A stretch of DNA of 26,474 bases from Saksenaea vasiformis B4078 (taxonomy: Eukaryota > Mucoromycota > Mucoromycetes > Mucorales > Saksenaeaceae). The notes beneath the pieces are model-generated. The model had not been told where the DNA came from. It saw nothing but the letters and a program-made list of their open reading frames with translations, and ran no database searches. Where the stretch lies: the NCBI GenBank assembly GCA_000697055.1, contig JNDT01002024.1, forward strand, positions 1-26,474, read 5' to 3'. A program made the position numbers and the translations under genes. Positions 1 to 10,491 of this stretch are shown piece by piece; the stretch's first letter is position 1; each line of letters opens with the position of its first letter.

Positions 1-204
1 TAAGATCAATAACTTCACAACCGCTATCATCAAGTGCTGGTTGTGTACTCTTTTGTGACGATTGAACCTCTGGCATATGACCATAGATATCAGGGTTAAC
101 GTGCTTGTAGAATTATATATATATATATACCTCAGAGGCTACTAGATTAGGCATGTCTGGTATCACACCAAATGTCAAGTTAAATATTAGGGAATATGAT
201 GATC
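1..204. other. Left-edge tail of transposase region, with TA repeat
   Basis: This stretch lies directly downstream (on the minus strand) of the truncated transposase. It carries a (TA)8 run at about 114-129. On the minus strand two short frames stay open across parts of it; one, ending at the window edge, has no in-frame stop from about position 117 to 1. It could be decayed or spliced 3' sequence of the transposase gene. No recognisable domain is visible. Confidence 0.35.
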
Positions 205-1317
205 TCATTGAAGAGACGACATACCAGGATGATTACAAAGCAGTTTTGTAGCTTTTCTGTACTCGGCTACTCCCTCATTGAACTTTGAAACGGTAGTGGC
301 ATTAATCATCTGCATAACTGCAGTCATATACTTCTGAAAATCATCATCATATGAAAAATATTTCATGCCATGCTTCCTGAAATTTTCTGCAATGTGCCAA
401 GAGCATAATATTTTCGGGCACTCCGGAAATACAACATCGAGTGCGTTCATCAGGGCATGGTCTTCATCAGTGACGAAGAGACCGGGCAGTTTATCACCGT
501 AGATCACTTCCCGCAACTTCTCTGCCACCCAGGTGTATGTCTCTTCTGTCTCATCCGAAATGTAAGCACACGCAATTAGGAAACTGTGAAGTCGTTCACT
601 ATTTCCAATATTGCCGATCCCACAAACGTTCATCAACGGCAGTCCAGCATTGTTAGTCTTATAAGTTGCATCGATGACAACAACCTCAGAGAAGAGGATC
701 GCCTGCTCCACTGAGTGGGGATGACAGAAGAAAATCCGTCCGACTGCTTTACCCTTGCTGTCAGTGTATGCAAGATAGCTTTTAGACTCGAGGAATTCTA
801 AAAGCTGAAGAACCCTGCTGTTATTGTGTGAAGGAGAGAGCTTCGCTTTCAGATTGTAGAGGTCTCTCTTGGTCAACTTTGCTGATCCTTCTTTCGTTTT
901 GACCACCTGGTACGCATCAGGGACCTTGCTTCCTGAAAGAAGCATTGTATCAATGGTTGCAGTTGTCTCGGCGGAGACTGTGCGATATTGGTGATAAACG
1001 CGTGCATCATCTGCGAACGGATGATTGTGCTCATCGTTGACTTTCGTGATCGTCCACATGTCATTATCGTTGGCGTAATGGTATGCTTTAAGAGACCAGG
1101 GATATTCTCTTCGAAAACTGGTGCGCGCACGTTTACGTGTATCCAACGTAAGGTCGTGGTTGTTACGATAATCTCCACCTGCAACGCATTGAAGGGTCAA
1201 TGAACGCTTATTGCTGTTCTTTGTCGAAATTCCGAAAGGCACTTCCCAAGCGATTTCTCTGACTGCAGCTCTGAGATCGTTAGTCGACTTGTACTTGAGA
1301 CCAATGAGTTGATTCAT
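205..1317 (-). CDS. Mutator-like (MULE/FAR1-type) transposase, C-terminally truncated
   Basis: A 370-residue ORF read from the ATG at 1317; upstream codons of the open frame contain no ATG. It resembles MULE transposases of the FAR1/FHY3 kind, which cut and paste DNA by a DDE-type reaction. The N-terminal part (about 40-100) resembles a FAR1/WRKY-GCM1 zinc-binding domain with Cys44 and His97/His99, but the position usually held by the second cysteine is Tyr72. The MULE core follows: first catalytic Asp216 in VVVIDATYKTN, second Asp284 in LFVTDEDHALMNAL, then CSWH at 305-308. The protein stops at residue 370, soon after this block, so the third acidic residue and the C-terminal zinc knuckle expected in full-length relatives are missing. 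It is therefore probably inactive, or continues through an unrecognised splice toward the window edge. The family call is strong; completeness is doubtful. Confidence 0.8.
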   Translation of the reverse strand: MNQLIGLKYKSTNDLRAAVREIAWEVPFGISTKNSNKRSLTLQCVAGGDYRNNHDLTLDTRKRARTSFRREYPWSLKAYHYANDNDMWTITKVNDEHNHPFADDARVYHQYRTVSAETTATIDTMLLSGSKVPDAYQVVKTKEGSAKLTKRDLYNLKAKLSPSHNNSRVLQLLEFLESKSYLAYTDSKGKAVGRIFFCHPHSVEQAILFSEVVVIDATYKTNNAGLPLMNVCGIGNIGNSERLHSFLIACAYISDETEETYTWVAEKLREVIYGDKLPGLFVTDEDHALMNALDVVFPECPKILCSWHIAENFRKHGMKYFSYDDDFQKYMTAVMQMINATTVSKFNEGVAEYRKATKLLCNHPGMSSLQ

Positions 1318-1372
1318 TTTTAAGTAAAGATAAAGATACAGATGCACACTCTGAGTTGGAAACTTTCAGGCA

Positions 1373-1455
1373 CACTTGTACACAACACGACACTTGTGCA
1401 CGACACTACATACACTTGTGCACGACACTACATACACTTGTGCACGATACAACAC
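1373..1455. repeat. 22-bp tandem repeat, about 3.5-4 copies
   Basis: Two perfect consecutive 22-bp units occupy 1391-1412 and 1413-1434 (unit begins CACTTGTGCACGACAC). A diverged copy lies before them (from about 1373) and a partial copy after them (to about 1455). The core word ACACGACAC or GCACGACAC recurs in each unit. It lies 5' of the transposase ORF, where a MULE terminal or subterminal repeat would be expected. Confidence 0.85.
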
Positions 1456-2431
1456 GACACGACTTAGCAGCCCTATCACGTGAGGTGTCGTGTAAGAATT
1501 GCCTTATTTGTGACGGGGTGTCGTGTCCGTATAATTCCCGCCAACCAAAATGTTTGTTGGACTTTGAACTTGTTACCTCCCCGCAGCAACCTCTTGCAGA
1601 TAACAACAACAAGCCAGAGCCCACTCTTTCCGAGAAAGTTCCACCAAGGTCAGTTTTTGAGCTTCTCTCGAAACTTCTATAAAGGGATCCATGCTAAAAC
1701 TGAGTACGGTCACTCTTGCTATGAAAGGACACCTGGCACTTGAATGTTAAGCGTCAGGAAGGAAAAGAAAATTGGGAAAGCTCAGTACATAGTACCAAGT
1801 ATGCCGGTCCGGAAAACCTCTTGTACTTTGTTGATACGAACTTCATCATTCACCCAAAAAAGAGTCAAACCAGTAGAGTGACCGTTTTGAAAAGCAGCGT
1901 CACATTTAATTTTAAATTGCGCCGTTTCTAATTCTTTTCTTTTTTTCTTCGTCTTTCTCAAGGGGAAGCTTGCTTCACATGAGGTCTAACCGATGGGCAA
2001 TGCCAGAACCCTAATGCACTATTTGGTGTATCAATCAGGATTCCTGGTGTTTATGACGCTGGGGATCAATTTTTGGAACCCTTCGGGGTCTTCAGAAATC
2101 AAAAAGAAATGAACAAGAAAAAACATGTTTGTATTTGTAAGAAAAAGGAAAAAAAAAAGCTTTGATATAGTCTATAGAAGAAAAAAAAAACGTATCGCGT
2201 GGCAAAAGAGGCATAGGTGTCATCTTGAAACAAAGTCTTACCCTTTTTGTTGTTGTCTAATAGGCGTATGAGATTAGGACGATTTTAAGGGGTGGGGAAG
2301 TAAGGGTTCATAGGACATTATGATGATAATTTCGGGGGAATATTAAGTTGTTGCGTATACATAGAAAACGGCTCGTTATATATCTTGGTTTGGTGTAATC
2401 TTTTTTTTTTTTTGGGTTCTTTTTCGTTTTT
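1456..2431. other. Intergenic stretch with no supported gene
   Basis: Just after the tandem repeat, two inverted copies of its core word (GTGTCGTGT) occur near 1494 and 1520. The rest is AT-rich with A- and T-runs (about 2148-2160, 2180-2190, 2401-2413). Short ORFs here have no recognisable features. The end near 2100-2431 is probably the 3' UTR and terminator region of the minus-strand gene at 2432-3452. Confidence 0.5.
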
Positions 2432-3452
2432 TTATGCTGTAGGCGACTCTGTGGCTCGTTCCTTGCCTTTTTGCTTTTTCTTCGTCGGCTTTACTTTTTT
2501 CCCTATTGGTTCACGCATGTCAGTGTCTGATCTCCTTCGAGCAGTTGCAGTACGCTGCTCTTGGTCATGTCCACTGCGGCGTAAAACAGGTAATGAAATG
2601 CGATGAACAATGGTGCGATGTTGTTTTTCCGGGATGTCATCGGGTATGGGCTCGACAGGCGAATATTTCAGTGGCCTGGGCGGGTATTGGGTGATCACCG
2701 GTGGCTTGATAGCGGCAAAATGGGGTGGTGGCGGGTTTTGCACTGGAATGGCGAATTGTGGAATGGAAATGGTTGTGTTGATCGCAATCTTTGAAGGGGG
2801 CGGCAACGATGCTGTAGACGCACTAAATACATCCTCCACACGTGGAGTACGATGTTGTTTCTTCTTTGATGCGATGGATCTGAACGCGTTAGTAGTAGTA
2901 GCAGCAGTGGTAGAGGATGGCAGTTCATGAGCCGATTGCGAGTCGCGCAGATTGTCATGCGATTTGGAACCTCGGAAAACATCGAGTTTAGCTTTAAAAT
3001 AAGCTGATGATCGTCGAAGCAATTCACCAGCCGATCGACGTCTCCCTTGAACATATGCACCATTTTCGTCAGCAGTCGCTGTTGTTGTTGTTGACTTTAC
3101 TTCCTTCTGCTGCTGCTGTTGCTGCTGCTGCTGCTGTTTCTGGGGAGTGGTTACAGGGGGAGAAGCCCCTGAGGACGTCTTCAGGTCAGCAGTAGACGAA
3201 GACACGAGTGAATTTCGACCTGGAGAGCTTGTACCGCTTTGTTTCTGGGATTATGTGTCATTTGTTTTAATTTCCTTCCGAGATCGAGCCATGGTTGATT
3301 ACCTCCAATTCGGACATTTCCACGCGTAGTCGCGATCGTTTCTTGTCAAACTGACGAATGAGATCTTTGGAAAAGGACTCTGAGTCGTCTACATCTCCAG
3401 GTAATGACAACCATTCGTTTGTTGATTGGGAAGGAGCAAGCGAAGCCGGCAT
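2432..3452 (-). CDS. Unknown polyglutamine, basic low-complexity protein
   Basis: Two exons, complement(2432..3244, 3303..3452), predict 320 residues from a true ATG at 3452. The 58-bp intron (3245..3302) has a GTAATC donor and CCCAG acceptor and joins in phase 0; without it the upstream frame stops and the downstream part has no ATG. Visible features: a mixed acidic/basic N-terminus (about 1-50), a polyglutamine run (about 10 Q, from CTG/CTT-rich DNA near 3109-3139), Ser/Thr/Ala stretches, a Pro-rich middle, and a Lys-rich C-terminus (KKVKPTKKKQKGKER) that looks like a nuclear localisation signal. I do not recognise a family. The composition suggests a largely disordered, possibly nuclear or signalling protein, which is inference only. 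It lies head-to-tail behind the isopentenyl-diphosphate isomerase gene. Confidence 0.65.
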
Positions 3453-3879
3453 GAGCTAGTGATATTTTTTGATTGACGCAATCAAATGGTTGCGGTAGGA
3501 AAAAGAAAAAAGGTACAAAAGAGGGAGGAAAAGGATAAATAATGATCGAGTCTGTCCCACGCTCTTTTCTGGTAGATGAACCATGGCCTACAGTTTTCCA
3601 CCAAATTTGTGTAGGCTACACGTGTGTTTTCCCAGAAACGATAGCTGACCAGGAAACGAGATCCATTGTGAATTCATAGTAGCTGTCAACTATTTCTCCC
3701 ATTGATCAACATTCATATTTTATAGTAATAAAAAGAAATCATGATGGAGAAAAAACAAAAACGGGGGTTGATTCCCCATATTTTTTCCTGCTCGTTGTTT
3801 TTTGTTATTTTATTGTATATTAAATGGGTTGTTATTTTAAGATGACTTTTTACTCGTGACATAGTCAATGGATGGAACT
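3453..3879. other. Spacer: promoter of the polyQ gene and 3' region of idi1
   Basis: AT-rich, with no ORF worth calling. It should hold the promoter of the minus-strand gene starting at 3452 and the 3' UTR of the isomerase gene that stops at 3880. Confidence 0.5.
3809..3814 (-). terminator. Putative poly(A) signal AATAAA of idi1
   Basis: An exact AATAAA hexamer on the minus strand, about 66 nt past the isomerase stop codon, inside an A/T-rich stretch. Position and sequence fit a cleavage/polyadenylation signal. Confidence 0.5.
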
Positions 3880-4882
<1,003 letters not shown>

Positions 4883-5090
4883 GGTTATCAGGAATGATAA
4901 AAAGGAAAAAAAAACCCATAACCACTCACACCACCAGATGAAAGAAATTGAAATTCGAGATTGGGATCACATGCAGGTGCGTGTTATGAAAAACACGTAA
5001 GACACCCGCGCACTTCTGCGCTGCAAATGCTTGCGGTCCTGCATCTCTATGTTCTGCGGATGATAGCATTGCCATGGATAATGCCATATG
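4883..5090. other. Upstream region of idi1
   Basis: Probable promoter and 5' UTR of the minus-strand isomerase gene. A pyrimidine tract on the minus strand lies just before the start codon. No ORF on either strand is recognisable. Confidence 0.4.
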
Positions 5091-5459
5091 TCACACAGAA
5101 TGCAAATCTTCTACATAGCAAAAAGGATTTTCCCCCGCCCCCAGCATCCCTTGTGGCGGTAAGTTGGTGTCACCAGTTTTACAACAATCATGTGCAACCA
5201 CGGTTAAAAAGAAAGAAAAGAAGAAAAAGTTTATCGAATCACTGAAAATACATGTTGTTTCCACGAAAGAAACAAACAAATATGCTCCAAGGAAAATGAA
5301 GTATGCGGTCATTAATTCATATCCATCAATGTCTGATACTTTGAAGCTCGCGCCAAATAATTTAGTGTTGGCGCAAATGAGGAGATAAACTTTGTACACC
5401 TGAACTTGCTTCATCCCAAGTATTATTTGATCATGATGGACCCTTGCGAAACTATTCAT
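5091..5459 (-). CDS. Doubtful hydrophobic ORF of unknown function
   Basis: An open frame of 122 residues from the first ATG at 5459. It contains one clearly hydrophobic segment (LMTAYFIFLGAYLFVSFVE) that could be a membrane helix, then a Phe-rich run produced by a pyrimidine tract that looks more like a splice acceptor than protein. The segment before the tract, about 65 residues, could be a real exon of a small membrane protein. I see no family signature and no matching downstream exon. It may be spurious. Confidence 0.22.
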   Translation of the reverse strand: MNSFARVHHDQIILGMKQVQVYKVYLLICANTKLFGASFKVSDIDGYELMTAYFIFLGAYLFVSFVETTCIFSDSINFFFFSFFLTVVAHDCCKTGDTNLPPQGMLGAGENPFCYVEDLHSV

Positions 5460-5697
5460 TTTATCCAACGTAAACCAGCCCACGTTGCACAGCAGGTCAT
5501 GGCGTAGTTATACTGTGTTGATTGTAGCACAACGTTGTAATATATGGAAAATTTTGTCAAAATGAAATAAAAAGCCTGAGAGAGCCATCGCCTAACTTGT
5601 ACCTAAGCTACCCTTAGAACAGTAAGCAATCTCATCTGACTAGTATCCGCCGTCATTGGATCGGGTCCTGGATAGCAGTTCCTTTATGTTACCTCTG

Positions 5698-5735
<38 letters not shown>

Positions 5736-6504
5736 TTTGTCCAGGTTACACATCTACCGCCTGGAAGACTGACAAAGTAGAAATGATATAACATGGTTTA
5801 GAGATCAACAGACGGGTGGTCGTTTGAGGGCAACGAGTAAAACCCTATCCGCACAACATTCCTTCTGGAAAGCGTGCCATGAACTCCTCCACAAATACCC
5901 AGTACCCTTCACTGACTCAGCCCTACAAACATGTATGCATGCTGAGACCACTATGTTTCAGTAACGAGGACGCAGCGACGAAAGGCAAACTCTCCTTTTA
6001 CGGTTCGCCCGGTCCCTGTCAATGAACCAAAATGCAGCCCACTTTCCCTGTTAAAACAACTCTCCCGCCTCAGCCTGTGGCAACTTGTTTTTAACCAGTA
6101 TGTTTTTCTTTTTGCTTGAGACGGACTCACTGTATTATTATCAACGTGTTTCATTGCGCTGTTCGTAATTACAAAAAAAATACATGCTCAAAAGAAGCTT
6201 TTCCCATCACTTCCTTCGGTACAATGTGTACTTGTGTGTATGTGTGTGTGCGGGATGTCACTATCACCAATAAAACCATCTCCGGGATGGCAAGTTCTAC
6301 TTGCAAGGGCCCAGCCCACCTAAACGCCGTTCTCTCAAGACCTCAAGCCATTACCCGACGCCACGAATGCAGGTTCCCAGTGGGGGGGGGGAATTCAGAT
6401 TTTTACAGTTGGGCTAAATAAACAACTAACGTTGGGAAAACGGGTAATTCAATTTGGTCCAGGATCTTTTGTAAGTGACTACATACCCAATGATTAACAT
6501 AAGC
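5460..6504. other. Intergenic stretch without a supported gene
   Basis: Contains the (GA)15 microsatellite, a run of ten G at about 6381-6390, and a GT-rich run near 6231-6250. Short frames on both strands between 5800 and 6420 look protein-like in places (for example near 5860-5940 on the plus strand) but are interrupted by stops; they may be relics of a mobile element. I cannot assign them. The end near 6430-6504 is the 3' flank of the dep1-like gene. Confidence 0.4.
5703..5732. repeat. (GA)15 microsatellite
   Basis: Fifteen uninterrupted GA dinucleotides. Confidence 0.97.
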
Positions 6505-8276
6505 TCACGACAAACCATATCCAGTACCCACTTCTAACGCTGTCAAATCATCATCGATATCCTTTGCCGATAATCCAGACGGCTTCGGTGCCATTGGAAA
6601 TCCGATCGCTTCCTTGATGTCTTGCAATTCGCCCGACTCTTCTTTTCGTTGACGTTTGTACATCATCATGGAATTGGAATTAGGAACAAGCCGTTGAGCT
6701 GGGCAAAGACAATGGTAAGTCTTGTAACCTTCAACCGAAATCTAACAACAACAACAACAACAACTTACATAATGTGCCCTCGTTTAATTTCCCTCGTTCG
6801 TCGTCCATCTTCCATCGCCTTCCATTGATTGATGTTATAATCTCCCTCCGTAATGCATTTTTTTGCGACTAAAGATACGCATAAATTTGGCGACCTTATC
6901 AAGACAAGTATACAACTTACAATGAAATGGACATTCGCTTGGTATTCAAATCCTTCAAATTGTTGCTGAAAACTGGCGTGTTGATGTCTCCTCCATGCCT
7001 CCGCTGTCCGGATACGTCGACCTTTCTTTTCTTCAATCTCCTCCATTAATGAAACAAGTTCGGGATGCGTCCCTTTTTTTTTTTGTATACAGAAAATAAG
7101 CATTTGCCTTTCTCTCTCTCACATACAACCACAATCAAGCCTCACCATTTGCGATCATTGTTGCTTCCTCATTCAATTCTGCCATTTTTTCTTGGTACAT
7201 TCTTATAAAAAAAAAAGAGAAGTATAAGCTAATTGGTACATCCTCCTAGAAGACGTGCACTTACTTGTCTCTTAACCTTGCAAATTCGATCTCAATGTGT
7301 GTGAGTGCATCAAATGCCTCTTTATGTCGAAGCTGATAATCGTCATCCTCATCTATGAAAGAAGGCGACTTTTCGTTAACAATCCTCTTCTGCATTCCCA
7401 AGGAAACCCACCATGACCACGAGTATCATTTACATTCATTTCTGCGGTATTTGATCTGGTTGACTTGGCCCGAACCTCTTTGACTGCTTCTTTTTCTTGT
7501 TTTTCTCCTTCGACCTTCGGCATCTTCTCATCCTTTACCGCGCCAACCACTTTTTCGTCGTTTTCCTCCTCTTTTTCTTCTGGTATATGTTCCTCTTTCT
7601 CCATTTCCGGATCAGATAGCGCGGATTTACTCGTCCTCCGCCGACGTCGTGATTCTGCTTCAAGTGATTTGGAAGCACGTCGCTTCCTACTTTTTGGCTC
7701 TCCATTTTCCCGTGAACTCTCCTCTTCTTCTCCCAATGGATGGTTCTCTTTACATTGATCCGGCTCTTGGTTCTTTGTTTCGTTGTTCTCTTCTTGTGAT
7801 GACTCGCAATCCTGTTTCTGTTTTTTGCTAGGACTTGCATCCTTCTCGTCATGCCCCTCATTCGCATTATCTGGACAATCCTCCTCCTCCTCTTCCTCCT
7901 CTGTATTCTCATCATCCTTCGCTCGTTTACGCCCGTTAAATTGTTCCGGTGGTTCAGGCGATGACGACGGTGACAAGGGAAAGTCTTCTGGTACAGACGA
8001 CAGTGATGATGCACTGTGCAAATCATCATCGTTCCCTGCGTCATTGTCTAAATCGGTTGATTCATTTGACAGCGGTTCAGGCGAATCTTCGTGATATGCA
8101 AACAGCTCTTCTACATCGTCGATACGATCCGTAGGTGTCAGTGGTCCCTCGCCATCCAGCGGTTCCTCAGCACTCAATGCTGACGGAGAAGATCCTAGGG
8201 AGAGTTTCGAGCTGAGGTGTGCCGGTCCCTCTTCGCTACGACAGCCGTCTACTACGCTTTCAGATAATGTCTCCAT
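6505..8276 (-). CDS. dep1: Dep1/Sds3-family subunit of the Rpd3L histone deacetylase complex
   Basis: Six exons, complement(6505..6698, 6769..6868, 6921..7072, 7146..7201, 7265..7352, 7412..8276), give 1455 nt and 484 residues; introns of 70, 52, 73, 63 and 59 bp keep phase throughout. Family members (PF08598, Sds3-like) are scaffold subunits of the Sin3-Rpd3 large deacetylase complex in the nucleus. The first 290 residues are disordered: very acidic (runs of Glu), Ser/Pro-rich, with basic clusters such as RKRRASK and SRRRRR that suit nuclear import. The conserved part follows: EAFDALTHIEIEFARLRDK, YQEKMAELNEEATMI, the THPELVSLMEEIEEKKGRR block, KNALRREIITSINGRRWKMD, and a C-terminal GFPMAPKPSGLSAKDIDDDL motif. 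The start is the first in-frame ATG at 8276. The donor at 7411 (GTGGGT) and the acceptor at 7073, preceded by an A-run, are the weakest joins. Confidence 0.88.
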
Positions 8277-9005
8277 GTAGCAATTTAACCCTGTTTGAGC
8301 TCTGTACTTTTTGATATGAATAGGGCAACGCAGCAATAAGAAAAAAATGACAGCAGCTGTTGAAGTTGTTGATTATGCTGATTCTTGTAGGCCAAGAAAA
8401 TAAAGGATTTCTTTTCTGCAAGTAACAAAAAAAAAAAAAAAAGAAAAAAGAAAAACCTCAGCTCATCTGAAAAAAATGATGACATCACTCTAACGGCGGC
8501 ATTTTTTTTTTTGGTGTTTGCTTAACCGAGAAGAGGCTTCCTGACAACCATGGCACCACGTTGTTTATCCAGTAGACAAGAGTATACATTGCTTACTCAA
8601 GCTGCATACCTATCGTAGACACCCATAGTTAGCTTGAACCGATTTCCGTGATGTGTGCACAACTATCCGTACCATGCAGAGAATTTATCGAATTTTTACT
8701 TGGGACACGACATCCGCTAAGCCATAATAGGGAAAAATGTCGTGCCGAGTTGTACAAGTTCCATAAATGATCCAGTATTACACGACATCAACTTTTTGGG
8801 ACCCGCAGCCAAATGTGTCCTGCTGGGCAGTACAAGTGACAGGGTAAATGTTCGTCATATACATCTTGAATCAATGATTGGAGATAACTTACAGTAACGT
8901 CTATTGAAACGAATATTTATATCTCTCCAAGTGAATTATGTATTTCATGAAGAGTCCAGGATGCGCTAAAGAGAGAATTGAGTATGCGGGTCGGTAGTAC
9001 ATACA
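8277..9005. other. Intergenic: dep1 upstream region and repeat-like words
   Basis: The part next to 8276 should be the promoter/5' UTR of the dep1-like gene and includes an A-rich tract (about 8427-8456) and a T-run near 8502-8512. Between 8700 and 8800 the word CACGACAT occurs twice and its inverse ATGTCGTG once, recalling the words beside the transposase at 1.4-1.5 kb. No gene seen. Confidence 0.4.
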
Positions 9006-9473
9006 TTGGCGACAAAGGTCATACTCCACTTACATCAACTTGGTCCCTCCGTGGACGCAGAATTTGATGTCAGTTTACTTATTCCACGGAAATTCTGGCC
9101 ACTGTGGGATGCGATCGTACCACATCAAGTCCATGACAGTGAGACCGAGGAAAGGGTGATGGTCATTCGTCCAGTCAGAAATGGATCAAGCGTACAAGAT
9201 AAAAACTATTCGTTTGAGGTCAGATGGTTCCATAAAAGAAAGGACATTAAAAATGTTGTTATACTTGCGTTTATTCAAAAGCATAGGATATCTTCCTTGG
9301 AGGCCTACAAGCAGTACCGTCAGACAGCTCTCTATCTTATTCCACATCTACGAGTTGGGTTGATAAAGGGCAATCAAGGTCTCAGTAATTGGAAAAATGA
9401 AGAGATCCATATCCTCTGTCATTACTACAGATCAAACACGGCCGCTTCCTTCGCAAAACCCTACTGTGCGTAA
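9006..9473 (+). CDS. Unknown ORF without an ATG start; possible exon or relic
   Basis: An open frame of 155 codons follows an in-frame TGA and has no ATG until an internal methionine (VMVIRP, near 9160). The composition is protein-like, with a balanced mix of charged and aromatic residues, for example KFWPLWDAIVPHQVHD and NYSFEVRWFHKRK. I recognise no domain. It could be an internal exon whose 5' partner I cannot find, or a fragment of a decayed multicopy gene. It ends about 250 bp before the eS28 start codon. Confidence 0.3.
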   Translation: MATKVILHLHQLGPSVDAEFDVSLLIPRKFWPLWDAIVPHQVHDSETEERVMVIRPVRNGSSVQDKNYSFEVRWFHKRKDIKNVVILAFIQKHRISSLEAYKQYRQTALYLIPHLRVGLIKGNQGLSNWKNEEIHILCHYYRSNTAASFAKPYCA

Positions 9474-9724
9474 CGTAAAAAAGAATCATTCATTATACAA
9501 TATACCCAGTTTTAAAAAGATACAAAAACTGCCTTTACGAAGGGACTACAGTTGGAAAATCGTCTCTGGGACGTCTGCGATAGTTCAGATTGGGAGGCTA
9601 CTCCATCTCCATATCGGAGTTGTAATATTTTCACGGTGGGGTTGGGCCGCAAGTCCCAATCTCAAAAAAGAACTGTAATCTAATCACCGAAGTCTTTCCC
9701 TTTCCTACAGATTTACAGCGAAAA

Positions 9725-10243
9725 ATGGTGAGTGGAGGGAAAAGAACAACGGTTTTAGTTTATCTGTGATCAACACGGATGGATGAAATGAGGATACCGA
9801 TGGATCGATGGGTTAGAGACGATAGAGATTGATTTTCGCCAACGACGTGTATTCTACGACCAATGAAACGCATTTTCGTTATACGCATGCGAATTGAAAA
9901 AAATGGATGGCGCAATTTGGGGGGAGTTGAGGAGGGGAAAGAAGGGAAGGAGTAAGAGATGGCAATGGCGAATGTTGAACGAAAAAAAAGAAAAAAGACT
10001 CGATCAGCACAGTTTCATTAACGACCATCGCATCATTAGGACGCTCAAAAGCAGCCCGTCAAACTCGCCAAGGTTACCAAAGTTCTTGGTCGCACCGGTT
10101 CGCGCGGTGGCGTTACTCAGGTCCGCGTTGAATTCATGGACGACACCAACCGCAGCATCATCCGTAACGTGAAGGGTCCCGTCCGTGAGAACGACATCCT
10201 CTGCCTTTTGGAATCCGAACGTGAAGCCCGTCGTCTCCGTTAA
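9725..10243 (+). CDS. rps28: 40S ribosomal protein eS28
   Basis: Two exons, join(9725..9727, 10040..10243), encode 68 residues, matching the usual 67-69 of this family. Exon 1 is only the ATG; a 312-bp intron with donor GTGAGT and acceptor CATTAG follows at once, the longest intron in the window. Exon 2 starts with [20 protein letters not shown] and includes the family hallmarks [29 protein letters not shown] and the terminal [12 protein letters not shown]. The protein sits in the head of the small ribosomal subunit near the mRNA exit channel. Codons are strongly biased toward C-ending forms, fitting high expression. A pyrimidine-rich stretch (about 9695-9708) lies just 5' of the start, as is common in ribosomal-protein genes. 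Confidence 0.95.
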
Positions 10244-10298
10244 AAAAAAAGACGTTTCTCGCTGTAACGCTTTATTTCTTCTTGAACGACTTCTTTCA

Positions 10299-10304
10299 AA
10301 TAAA
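10299..10304 (+). terminator. Putative poly(A) signal of rps28
   Basis: An AATAAA hexamer 56 nt after the rps28 stop codon, followed by an A-run. Confidence 0.5.
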
Positions 10305-10451
10305 AAAAAAGTAACGTAGGATGATTTTCTTGCACATCTATGTATAGCTTACCCTGGGTGCGGGTTGGTTGAGTCGGCATAAGGTAGCGGCCCCCTTTCT
10401 CTCTGTTTTGAGACTATTGGTGTGCCTGTGGTACAGAGTTCATAAAGGCTC

Positions 10452-10473
10452 AGCTGAGCAAAGCTGCTCAGCT
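10452..10473 (+). promoter_or_regulatory. Perfect 9-bp hairpin in the leader of membrane protein A
   Basis: AGCTGAGCA at 10452-10460 and TGCTCAGCT at 10465-10473 are perfect reverse complements separated by four bases. The structure ends 18 bases before the ATG at 10492, so it would lie in the 5' UTR if transcription starts upstream. A role in translation or as a protein-binding palindrome is inference. Confidence 0.55.
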
Positions 10474-10491
10474 CTCTTCCACAAACGAATC

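Noticed and set aside
6116..6421. Plus-strand ORF of 101 codons near 6.1-6.4 kb
   Set aside because: Contains GT and G homopolymer runs and no conserved motif; more likely intergenic or relic sequence.
7465..8134. Long plus-strand ORFs opposite the dep1-like first exon (Ser-rich, for example at 7465-7758 and 7783-8094)
   Set aside because: They are antisense shadows of the Glu/Ser-rich dep1 exon; the minus-strand frame has the conserved domain and consistent splicing.
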